Source: Prinia subflava (taxonomy: Eukaryota > Chordata > Aves > Passeriformes > Cisticolidae). Taken from it: 64,000 nt of DNA. The DNA lies in assembly GCF_021018805.1 (NCBI RefSeq), contig NC_086257.1, forward strand, positions 16,612,693 through 16,676,692, read 5' to 3'. This document shows positions 37,580 through 48,510 of this stretch, piece by piece (position 1 is the first letter of the stretch; every line of letters begins with the position of its first letter). Made by a program: the position numbers and the translations under genes. A model generated the notes under the pieces. It saw nothing but the letters and a program-made list of their open reading frames with translations, did not search any database and was not told where the DNA came from.

Positions 37580-37866
37580 GTGAACATTTTAATTACCGTG
37601 ACGGTAATTCCAGCTCACCAACAAACTACTCATCTTACCTCTGCTGCTGCACTAGCCATTTATTTTAGATCCTGTTAAAGGTAAAAAGACTAACTGCTCT
37701 GCAGACATGCTTGTCTGCTTTAATTAGTCTTCCTGAAGCTATGCAAAGAGCACTGCACTTAATTAGCTTTCCTTAAATTAGGATTGATATACCAGCCTGT
37801 ATAGGTTGACACTGTCATTACTGTCTAATAAACTAAGTGCTCTATTCTATAATTTTTTTTCCCCAG
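37580..37866. promoter_or_regulatory. Homeodomain-motif cluster with a 19-nt palindrome; possible enhancer
   Basis: AATTACCGT-G-ACGGTAATT at 37591-37609 is a perfect 9-bp-arm palindrome around one G. Downstream lie TTTAATTAGTC, CTTAATTAGC and TTTATTTTAGATC, all ATTA-type homeodomain cores, in a repeat-free block ending in a strong splice-acceptor-like tract (T8 CCCCAG, AG at 37865-37866). The CpG at each side of the palindrome centre is notable in a CpG-poor intron. Function is inferred only from motif density. Confidence 0.25.
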
Positions 37867-40800
37867 GTGGTTGATTTGTAAGATGCCAGACAGAGCCAGC
37901 TTTAGTAGGGCCCTTGTCACTGCCTTGGGGGCTGGAGGTGGCTTGGCCAGCGCTGCTGGGGGCTGGCAGGGGCTGGGCAGGCTGGGTGCCTCCTGCTTTC
38001 CTGACTCTGGCTTGCAAGTCCACTACACTCAGTTGTGAGTACTTCCCCAGATCTTCCCAAACACTTATAGGCATTGCCTTGGTCTGGTGCTTGAAACCTC
38101 TGAAACAAGAGGGGAGGAAAGATTTTGTTTTTCTATTGTCAGAAACTCCATGCCAGAGCAAGTTCACCTCTGCAAACCTGCATTAGACATCTGTTTTACA
38201 TGAAGGTGGTCATGTAAAAAGGGGAAGTTGCCACACTGAAATGTTTTGGGTTTTTTTGACCCATGCTGGGGGATTCTTAAAGACCCATATTTATCTCTAA
38301 TCCTTTCTAGCATGAAGACTAGAAAATCTTTTAACTCTGTGTGTCTCTATCTCTTAAACCATTTTCTTTTAACCAAATTGTGTGTATGTTGGAACAAGTG
38401 GGCTTATATCATCTCATTACTTTTACAAAATATATTTTGATAATTTAAAATTAACAAACCAGATTTTTATTAGGTGTGATGACAGTGAGAAATGCTTCCT
38501 TTGAGGCCCTGAAAGAAGGGAGAGAGGGGGATGATCAAGCTCCTTAAGTCACAAGTGCACCTTGGTGGCCCTCCAGAAGCCAGAGACACTGCCAGTTTGT
38601 ATATACCTGTAGTCAGTCAGTGCAAATGTGTGTGCATCTAGCTACAGATTTAAGTAACATCTTCCTCAGCAGGTGCATGAAACATTCTGTTCCTTGTGGT
38701 TTAATGGAACAACTCGCTGCGGGTCTTGTTACTGGTTACAGTCAGAAATGTGGTCTGATCTCTCTGAGATCCCTCGTGCCACAGCCTCTGGGGTGTTGCA
38801 CAGCCAGCCAGTGTTGTCAGGGCAGGAATTTGAACAGCCCCTTCCTCTGCTCAGGGCAGACTTGCCACATAGCTGAGAGTGGTGTTGTTTCTTCACCCGG
38901 ATGGTTTTTGTCAGCTGCCTCCAAGATCCTCCCTGAGGTGTGTGCAGGGTGGTGGTGTAGGTGTCAAGGGAGGGGACAATTTGCAGAGCAGTGGGCAGGC
39001 TGTGCTGCCCATACCCAGCCTTTCCTACCATTGCTTCCACTGCATTGCCTGATTCTCCAGAATGAGAGACAGCTCTCTGCAGCTTCCTGGAGATAAAAGT
39101 GATACCACTGGGCCTGGAGGAAAAGCAGGAGGAGATAGCTGAGAACAGGAGACCATGCTCTAAAGGAGCACATGTGCAGGGTGCTGCCCTCAGGCTCAGA
39201 GCTGCAGTCCATCATTCCATGGATCCCACATGCCAGCCCTTGTTCCTGTGGCCATCTGAAACTTCTTCAGTAACAAAACCTGAAAATCAGAAATATAATT
39301 AATCACACTTAATAATGTTGTTACTGGTGAGCCAAATTCACTCAGAAAATTTCATCTAGATGTAGGCCTGTGTGCCAGGATTATCTTACTGCTGTGGATT
39401 TGGAGCTCTACTTTGAGGTTGGCTTCTCTTCTCCCATTGACTACCTGGCCATCAGATCTACAACACTTCTGCAGTATCCTTATGCCAAAGGAGCATCATA
39501 CCTTGTTTTACTTGCTCAGTGACTTTCTTACCTCACCTTGCAGTCTGTGCCCAGAATAAACTGCCTGTGACAAGCTACAAGTCCAAGTCCTTTGAATAGT
39601 TCTAAAGGAGAAACAGATCTGAGCCTGGTGGTTAAACATATCCGAGCTGGTGAGAAATACTAAATCAGAATTTGGACCTCACTTCTGCTTTGCATCTGTG
39701 ACTTTATGGATCTCTGATGGCTGTGAGCTGTGTCAGTGCCAGCCATTCCTGTGCTGAGAGACAGCCCAGAGCCAGAACATCCCCCAGGGCAGCAGGCTGA
39801 GCACAAAGGGAGGCTGGGGCTGACCAGACTTACAGGTTTGGACTTTCTGAACTGGCACCACCACTGGCCTCTGCTGTAAGCTTGAGTGGCCACATGCATC
39901 TCAGCTAAACAGCCCATTAGTTGCTACCATTGTATAAATGTGGCAAGATGTTTGGCACCCATGTTTTTCTGCTCACTTCTATTTAGGGCAAGGTGCAAAT
40001 ATGCACTTTGTTGAAACCAATCTGCAAATTTTTTAACTGCCTGGAGCTACAATTCACTATAGGTGGCAGATGCTTGTGGTAGCAGGCCCTGAACATCTGG
40101 GAAAAGCTCTGTATTCCCCTGACACAGGAATCTGCTTCTCTTTGAAGCAGCTCTTAACTTTTTTCTTGCTCACTTGCTAGATAAAGCAAATCATTCATGT
40201 TCATTCAGTTGACTCTTTTAAATGAAATAAGATAAAGATTTACTGGATGTGGCTTGGGAGGGCACTTTACATCCCCTGTGCTTTAGTGGGACCTGGTGTA
40301 AATTCATGCAGGCTGGCACACGTGTGTGTCCCCATGCTGTTTGTAGTGCAGGAGTGTCTATCTACACAGCTCCCTAAAGAGAATTGCACGGTGCCTTGGA
40401 GTGGTGCTACCTGAAATTCCATCCTTAAGGGGAATTTTAAGGAATATATATTTATGGAAGTAAGGTTGTTTGCAAACCTTTAAAAGTTGGTTGATTTTTA
40501 GTGCTGGCACCAACAGATCAAAGTCCTGGTGTAGTTGAAAGATTTTATATCTTTCAGTGTCACAGTCTCTTAATATGTTTAGATGCATGCAAAGGATCAG
40601 AAACTAATGTGCATCTGGGGATTAAGGCAGCTTTGCTATCCAATCTGAAAGCCAGCATATTCCAAAAGATTTTCTAAGTCTCAGAAGGCAGTGAAGTGCT
40701 TTACTGGTTTTTATGTATTTGAAAATCTCCATGTAGTGTGCCTGGTGGAATTATATAAATAGATGCTGCCAGCTGTCAGACACCAGCAGATACCACCCAG

Positions 40801-40922
40801 AGCATTTCAGTATGGAAGTGATGGGTCTGCAAAGTTGGGGACACTGCTCTCACTGAGATAGCACCCATACAAAAAAACTAAGACTTTCTAATTCCATGTA
40901 CACTTGCTCCTTTAAGAATTCG

Positions 40923-40981
40923 CTGTAATCTTCTCCTCCCACCTCTCCTACCCCAGGAGAGGTGGGAGGAGAAAATTACAG
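40923..40981. repeat. Near-perfect inverted repeat, 27-bp arms, 5-nt spacer
   Basis: Left arm 40923-40949 starts CTGTAATCTTCTCC and is pyrimidine-rich. The spacer is ACCCC (40950-40954). Right arm 40955-40981 is its reverse complement with one mismatch (C versus expected T at the eighth base). The arms are almost pure pyrimidine/purine. RNA from this intron would fold into a tight 27-bp stem with a 5-nt loop. The near identity points to a recent event such as template switching rather than an old conserved structure. Confidence 0.9.
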
Positions 40982-42288
40982 TGGTTATGCTGTAAGAAAA
41001 ATAGTGTGTGTTTGCATTATACATCTCTAGAAGGGAGTTGCCATCATGATATGAGTCTTTCTGTGGCAAAGAGAAAAGAGGAAAAGCAGTGGTCTGATCT
41101 CTCCCGTGGCAGCCTCAGCCTATACCATTGTGCTTGGGGATCTTTTAACTAGGGAGGGGCTGAACTTACTCCAAAAGTTAAGATAAAAGCAAAATAAACC
41201 AGCAAACCCATTTCTGTACTGACCTCATTGCTCTTCAGCTCTGGTCCCACATTCCTCACAGTGCTTGGGAGAACTCTGCTGTAGTCCAGAGGTCTGGGAA
41301 AGAAGTTGTTGTAGGACAGCCTGGGATGAAGGGAGGCCCTGAAGCAGGAGTTTAGGAAGTTTTATTTGTTGAATATTTCAGGTCTGGTGTCTCACTGGTG
41401 CCAGGCTCTGCTCTATTAAATGTTCCTGAGTCAGATGCTTTATTTGTCCCATCTGTGTGGCCCTAGACCATATCTGTGGCCAGCTTGGTGTGTTCCCAGT
41501 GTTCCTGCCACTCACTGCTACAGGACAGAGATATGTGAACCTTCCAGGGCAGGGCTGCAGATTCCAGGTGCCACCTGGTACAGCACATGCAAAAGGATGT
41601 TCAGCTTTTCCTGAGCACCAGGTTGATTTGTAGGATCTAATGAGCTGATTTGGAGGACACCCTTTTTATAACTTCTACATTTTTTCCTACTGAACCTGCT
41701 TTTCCCTTTGGTCCATAATTGGCAGTGTAGGTATTACAGAAACCTGCATCTCTTGGGTGTCTTTACTGGGACCAAAACTCTCACTCAGTTTTGTCACATT
41801 CAGCTTGGTTTGTACGTGTTTCAGTGCCTCTGCACTGTGCTCGTGGAGTGTCAGATGGTGTGACATCTACTCTTTGGCATGGGTATCAGGGTTATTTGTG
41901 TTCCATTTAGCTTTGCAATTAGGAACAATCTATTTTTACTCTAGCTGCAAGGCATCTAGACTTTTTCCTGCTTGTTTCTTTGGAGTGAACTTGATGGGCT
42001 AAACTGTTCAGGTTTTGTGAGGGAATATCTGTAATGAAATGAAAGCTACTAAGACCAAGCAGTTAAACCAAAAAGAAAAATGAAAAAATACCCAAGGAGA
42101 TCCACTTGTCTAAACTATTTCTTTAAAAATAGATTAGATTTAGAATTCAGATTAGATTGGAATATGTTTCAGCAGAGTCTTCTGAAAACATGGTTGTTGT
42201 TGTCTGGATGTCTCTGATGGGCTCTGTGTTTTGATACCTTCTTCATGACTGGGAGATAAATTTTCCTTTTCTTTTTTTCTTTGGATAG

Positions 42289-42368
42289 GAAAGAATGCAT
42301 TTTCACCATCGACCCATCAACTGCCAGAGATCTTGATGATGCTTTGTCCTGTAAACAACTCCCTGACG
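42289..42368 (+). CDS. DIS3L2: DIS3L2 catalytic exon (RNB active site; ~human residues 375-402)
   Basis: An 80-nt exon. Its first G completes Arg (AG|G), then Lys-Glu-Cys-Ile-Phe-Thr. It ends CCT GAC G in phase 1 before donor GTATGA. It encodes [15 protein letters not shown] (42308-42352), the RNB-family metal-binding motif. The four acidic residues, at codons 42311, 42329, 42335 and 42338, correspond to the catalytic aspartates of RNase II/R-type enzymes. The third of them matches the human Asp391 used for catalytic-dead mutants (numbering from memory). The sequence differs from human only slightly outside the motif (KECIF versus KDCIF, KQLPDG versus KPLADG). All four acidic residues are intact, so the encoded nuclease should be active. 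Skipping this exon would shift the frame. Confidence 0.98.
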
Positions 42369-42902
42369 GTATGAGATATATTTTACAAAATACTTCTAGT
42401 GTTTGTATTCAGCTGTTGACACACTTGTATCTATAATTTTTCCTGAAGTATTCTTTGCCAAATATAAGTAGAGTAATAAACTAGTTCTTCTCCTGTTGTT
42501 TTAATTGCTTGTTTTTAGCAATCTTGGAGAAGACGTCTTCAAGCTGCACTCAGTCTTGGTGTTAGAAAATGCAGAGCCACAGTGTTTTGCATAATCAGAG
42601 CTGTAATTTGATTTGAGCAGATCTCAGCTGTCTTGTGTCATTATGGGAGTTACAGCTGAAAAGCTAATACACCACTCCTGCAGGCTCAAGTCGAGTGGAA
42701 CTTTGACCTTGTGTACGCAGTCCGTGGGTAAAGGAATCCAGTTTTTTGAAGGTCACTGGCTGAATTGTTTCTTGGTGTTTATGGGATGCTGGGAATTGTC
42801 AGATGAGCACAGTGTGCCTTATAAGTTGTGTTTTTCTTCTCATTGCCTTTTGAGCTTTCTCTTCTGCCTTATTTGTACTTTCACTATGCCGTAAGCCAGC
42901 AG

Positions 42903-42964
42903 AACAGAAAGTAAAGCTCCAGAAGCCAAATCTCGATGATTATGACCAAAGGAACTTCTCTCTT
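42903..42964 (+). other. DIS3L2: Candidate 62-nt cassette (frame-shifting) exon
   Basis: Preceded by a pyrimidine-rich stretch and GCCAGCAG, and followed by donor GTAAGC at 42965. Read on from the catalytic exon (phase 1) it is fully open, giving EQKVKLQKPNLDDYDQRNFS-Leu, a hydrophilic coding-like stretch. It ends in phase 0, whereas the next exon needs phase 1, so its inclusion would shift the RNB frame and reach a TGA within about a dozen codons. That would suit a poison exon. Alternative AGs at 42895 and 42899 weaken the acceptor. There is no expression evidence. Confidence 0.18.
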
Positions 42965-43082
42965 GTAAGCTTACTTTGCCATCCAAGCTTGGCTTATTTA
43001 GTTTGATAAGATCCAGTAACAGGCTTTGTTAGAAATATTGCATGATTAGATTAGCCTATCCACCCCTAATAATGAAGATAAA

Positions 43083-43125
43083 GGGGTTTTTGGGTTTGTG
43101 TTTGTTTGGGGGTGGTTTTTTGGGG
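43083..43125 (+). repeat. G/T-rich tract with four G-runs (weak G-quadruplex potential)
   Basis: On the + strand the G-runs are GGGG, GGG, GGGGG and GGGG, separated by T-rich loops of about 5, 13 and 9 nt. Two loops exceed the usual 7-nt limit, so any quadruplex would be weak. It lies about 0.7 kb past the catalytic exon, on the transcribed-RNA-like strand. Confidence 0.5.
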
Positions 43126-46100
43126 TTTTTTTTTGGTGTGGGTGAAGTTTTTCTTGCTCTTGCTTATTGTCACAATAAGATGACATCCAAGACATAATTT
43201 CCATTTTTTAAAGTTGATTTCATACTGTGCAATGTGGCCAATGAATTGTAATGTCATTTAGGCCCAAGTACATACTACTATAACAGTGCTATAGAACAGA
43301 TAAAAAAGCAGAGGTGAAAGATAATTGGAGGGCAATAAAATTAATTGTACTGGACAATAGCAGTTTTGAGGCAAGATGATGGAAAAATTGCCATTCTGTT
43401 TCACAAAAAAATTGAAAAGAGTCTTCTTGAGAGATCCTAAGCTGAGCTCTGTTCTTCCTCTTTCCACTTTGTCATCTGAATCACTGTAGGTTTATGAGAG
43501 CATTGTGATCCCATAGGTCCTCACACCTAAAATGTTGAAACTCTGGCTTCTGAGCATTTACTGTTCACATACATGTGGGTTTTAGATGATGCAGGAAGCA
43601 TTCACTGAGCTGGTTTGTGGTGCATACATCTGCATTGCTCTCTTATCTGTAAGCCATTTGGAGAAAGTGTTCAAAGAAAGTATTAGTGTGAAGAATTCTT
43701 CAGTGCCAGAAAGCCTGCAAAGCCATTGCAGCACAGTCACTCGTGCTTGGGCCTTGTGGGTATATGTAGTGATGAGGGATGTGGCCACCCTTGAAGTCTG
43801 CCTTGTCTTTCCAACTCAAGCAGAGGAGAAAAGAGGCAGGCAAGTGAATGCACCCACTGGTGGCTGTCCCATCCCAAAAGCCTTTGGTGACCCTCATGGA
43901 TCATTTTCCATGAACCTTTAGCTGGGGGCCCACTCACAACAGCCATTTATGTGCCAGATCTCTGCCTTTTGGCTGGAGCCATGCATGCTTCCATGGGCTT
44001 CTTTCACCCTGTTCTGCCCTCAGTGAGAAGGTGCTCTGAGCTGGAGCCTTCTTTAAGAGTTCATTCCATCAACCCGTTCCTTGCTGGGACTGGGTTCTCT
44101 CTACCTGAGGACATTCTTCTCTTCAGTTTCTGGCATATGGAACCTCAGCCCACAGACCTGCAGCTGGCAGCAGACACCCAGATCCACCTCGTATCACAAG
44201 TTCCTGGGACGTTTTCTTGCATGCAAGTTGAATCTCTCTGGGCTTGTTACTTTTTTGTCCTGGTGTGAGTTGAGCAGTTTTTGAATTTTCAGTGATTCTC
44301 AGTCTGTGGTCCAGTGGCCCCTGTGGCACTATGTAGAGTACTGTTATAAGCCCTTTAAATGTGGCTGGTGAAAGCAGGGGTCCATCAGCATATGTAAAAT
44401 TTTCTAAGATATCTGTACTTTGACTTAATTTTTTTCCAGAATTTCCTGACTTAGACAGGTCCAAACCCAGTGCTGGGGGTCCTTTGGGGTCACTTCTTTA
44501 TGCTCACTTGCTTGCAAAGCTGTGGATGTTCCCAGCTCTTTGGTGTTTAGGAGAGCCCCTATGGGAACCTCAGTCTGGTGCTTAGTAGAGCCTTTTGACA
44601 TGTTTTGGAGGTACCCTGTGAACTTTTGGCTCTAGAAGTTGCTATGATAGCTGCAATTATTATGACAAAGAGTTGTTTTAGAAGTTAAGAGCGTGTCCAG
44701 GTCTGGCAAGGCTGAATCTCTCATGAGGGCAAAGTTGTGTTAAGAGTTAACACAGCTTTTATTCCAAATGTAAACGTGGTTACAAGAAATTGTTATTTTT
44801 TCCATCTCTTTTGCCCATATGTAAAACACTTTAAAAAACCTCACCAAAAATCCTAACATGAGCAAACCACATATCTTGGCATCCTCATGATGTCAGGATA
44901 TCTCCAAAAATCAACAGAGAATGCAGAACCCAATTCAGAAGTCTCTGTTGGTGTATAACACACTGAATTTCTACAAAAAACCACATTCATTGCCCACACT
45001 TCTATCAGACAGCTAAATCAGGGCATTTCAGAAGATTTTGGAGAATTAAATTGTCTTCAGGCATTCATTGCTAATTTATTCAAGACTGTGACAGTTTCTT
45101 TGCCTTGAATGATCTTAGGCAGCAAGCAGAGAGATAAGGGACTGTCTTTGTACCCTTGTGGAGTTTCAAGCCTTCTCAGTGTGACCCTTATCAGATCTGG
45201 TCACTGGATGGAAGACTCACCTGTGCTACATCCTCAGTAAAAGATGGAAAGGAATTTTTTTACTAAAGTAGTTCACAAATCTGTCATGGAGAACTACCCA
45301 GCAGCAGAGTGTCCCTAGCAAAGGAAGCATGGGATGGCTGTGGGAAGAGCTGTATTTTTCATGGAGCTCACAGTAGGATCTTGCAGCAGTTGGAAATGTT
45401 TCCAGGGATATACGTTTTAAGTGGGCCAGTCTGGTTTTGAGAGGATTTTATATTGGAGTCTGTTTCTGATTAACGGCCGTGCTCCTCGTTATTGTTTAAT
45501 GATAGCAGTAGGGAGGTGAGCTTGCTGTTCACATTTGTGAGTGTATATTTTAAAAGAGATCAGCTCCAATAAAGAAGGAAAATAGGGTTATTTATGTAAC
45601 AGCTGCAGAAATATGAACAAACTGTACTCCATTTAGATGATTCAGCATAACCTTGGAGTAAAAGATGGCTCTGGCCTGCACCTAGTTTCTACAGCCTTTG
45701 TAGAGCTTTCAGGGTAGCTTGAGGTTTTAAACAAGTTCATTTCAGTCAGTGCTCTTTTGTGATCCTTTCTGCACGTCTTCTAGAAAATTGCTGCAGCCAG
45801 GAAGGCACAGCAGAACCATTCTCAGGTTGTGCAGATGTCACAGAAAACAGCTGTACTATTTTCAAGCCTGAATATTTTCAGCCAGGGTGCAGAGGTTTAA
45901 AGATTTATTCTGATCTCAGTGTGGCAGGTGACCTGTGTGTCTCAGTGACACCAAACATGTTTCTCACACTTTCCAAACCTCTTCTGGGAATTATCTGCCT
46001 GTGGTGCTTGTATTTCTGGTAATGTTCACTTCTGATGCAGTTGTGTTTGAAGGCTGCTTACTGGTATGAGTAGAAATGGAATTTGGCATATTTCAAGGCA

Positions 46101-48354
46101 GACAGTTCCTTCTATTGAAAGGTCAGTCCATGATGGGAAAAGGTGCAGCAGAATTATGGGGAAATATTTCGGAGGGGTTGTTTTTTAATACTGGTCTCAA
46201 AGCAATGCTTTGGGCCATACCAACAGAGCTTCTGTACATCTCTTATTTGTATATTAATAGTTAACATGGTTCTCACTTGTGTTTTTCTCTCATTCCTGTA
46301 TTCTTACAGTCTTTTACAAAGTAATTCAAGTTCAAGTAATTTATGTCTTTTTTAGGAGGAATTGTTGTATTGCAGAATAGAAATATATTCTACAGACTGT
46401 TTGGCCTGGTTTCCATGTCCTTAGTGACACTGGTTGCCTGCATTTTGGAGTGAGGCCATAAATAGATACAATCATGGACTTTTCCCAGTGTTTGCTCGAT
46501 GACCTAAACAAATGAGGCTTCTGCAGTGTGCAGCCCCCTGGTTTTTTCTGTTTCCCTTAAATCTATTCAATCTGTTGGCGAATTTTAATCAAATGTACCT
46601 AAGGGAAATGGGAAAAAAATCAAACACACTGTATTTTTATAAGTGTCATAAAAATGGAGTATAATTAAAGAGAGAACTTTTCTTTGTGACCCAAATGTGA
46701 GAAGACTGCAGCATGACCTTTCTGCTTAGCACAAAGTTCCTTGTGAGCTGCAGTTTTTGGGAACAGCTCTGCAGAGACTGAGATTTAGATCTCTGTTCAA
46801 GGGGCCTATTTCACAGGTTTTGGTCAAGCCAACTAATGTTTTGCCAAAAGTTGATAAAATTCTCCCTTGTCCAGTGCAGGCCTCCAGGCTCTGGTGCTGC
46901 TTTTCTTAGACCTGGACAGCTTAGTGGACATCCCCCGGTGTGTGAGCTCCAGAATCTTGTGCTTGAAAAACACCAGTGGAACCCTGGTAGCCCCAAGATA
47001 TTCTCTACCATCTCAGGTGACCACCTGGTCTTTCTCTGCTTTGACTTGCATTCTTTCCTGGTGTAGTTTGCAAACACTTAGTATGTTTTCATTTTGAAAA
47101 TTCTGTGCACTTATATTTTGCTTTTTAAGATGTATCTATTTCCTCTTCTATTCAACTTTGTCTCTCTGGCCACTTAAGGACTGCAGGGTGAAATTTGCTC
47201 TAGCAAAACCTGGTACAGGACCCTTCAGCAAATCCCTTTGGTCCCTGCAGGACAGAGTATCAGGAGAATTTGTAGCTGGAGTCTTGCTGTGCAGACTTGC
47301 ATAAGATAAACACCGAAGAACAAGCTAGTGTTGGATCAAAAGTTACTTTTGAAATGAGTATGGACTTATTTATCAGAAATAATTTATGCAATTACTGTGC
47401 TTCCTTCTTTGTAAGCTATTTAAGATGAACAGACACCAGACCTGCAGAGAAAATGACGGAAACACATTGACATCTGAGTCAAATGTCAAATGATCATAAA
47501 CTGCAATTTGCTTAGATTTTAGTGCAGGAGTCAAATATGGGAAAAAGAAGATCTACAAGGAGTGGTATTGTGTGTAACATTTGGTCAAATTTTACTTTAG
47601 TATCAGACAAATTTAGCTCTTCTCGTCTGTTACCTGCTGGTTAATCTGGGGATGTTTTCTTGTGTCGCTAGGAGAGTGAAAAAGACGTATTGCAGTGATT
47701 AGAAAGAGGTACATATTCTTTTCCTATTGAGGGCTTGTGGTTGCAGTTTCATTAAAATATGCAAAATGCTCCCAGATCTCTGCCAAATCCAGATCCCTGC
47801 TGTGCCCCACAGTGCGCTCCTGTGTCATTCTGGGAACTGCAGTGTGTACAGTATATTTTATCTCTTCTTTTGAGGTAACATGGGGCTGCGTGCAGAAACA
47901 CACATCACTTCCAATTTCCAAGTGCAGGGTTGAATGGAATCAGAGGGCTGAATTGAGTCAGCTTTTCTCCACCAAACGTCTCTCTTGAAATTGGTGGGAC
48001 AACTTGATGATGTGGGGCTCTCCTCAGTTCCCCTGGGAACAGGGCAGGTTACTCCAAACTGCTGGTGGCGGAAGGGGAAATAGACTGAGCCAAATCCCCA
48101 GACAAGTGCATTAAACTGGGTGTTAAGGTACTGGAGTGATTAAGGAAATTTGGATTTAGTTTGAACGTTGATTGCTAGAACATAATTTGTTAAAATGGTT
48201 TTTGCATATATTTGAAAACTGCTTGTGAGAAGGTTGATTAAAAGCTTGGTTAAGCAAAGTTGGGCTGGGTTTTTGATTAGTAGTCCATATTTACTGTGCT
48301 GGATTTTTATGTCAGGTATAAATATTTTATAAATATCTCATCCTTATCCCAAAA

Positions 48355-48510
48355 GGGTGTTGTTTTTTTGTTTTGTTGTGTTGTGTTGTTTTTTTGTGGG
48401 GTTTTTTTTGGTTGTTTGTTTGTTTGTTTGTGGGTTTTTTGTTGTTTTGTTGTGGGGTTTTTTGTTTGTTGTTATTTTTTGTTTGTTTGTGTGTTTTTTG
48501 GTTTTTTTTT
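48355..48510 (+). repeat. ~155-nt nearly pure G/T low-complexity tract
   Basis: Apart from one A near 48474 the + strand consists only of G and T, as irregular TTTG, TTG and TTTTGTGGGG units. The complementary strand is A/C only. The ORFs on both strands through it (poly Phe/Val/Cys, and Lys/Asn/Gln on the reverse) are artefacts of composition. Confidence 0.9.

Larger units (their letters stand above)
26952..42288 (+). other. DIS3L2: DIS3L2 intron (~15.3 kb)
   Basis: From GTAACA to TCTTTGGATAG. Three CR1 pieces lie in its middle (31046, about 34090, about 36205). Other recognisable items are a SOX-dimer-like site at 35377, a homeodomain-motif-rich block with a 19-nt palindrome at 37580-37866, and a strong inverted repeat at 40923. 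The ORFs of 100-158 codons (for example 38620-39096) have no recognisable domain and overlap other ORFs on both strands. Confidence 0.85.

Noticed and set aside
38620..39096. 158-codon + strand ORF
   Set aside because: No family features, rich in Cys/Trp/Gln, overlapped by a 103-codon reverse ORF; a chance ORF in GC-richer intron.
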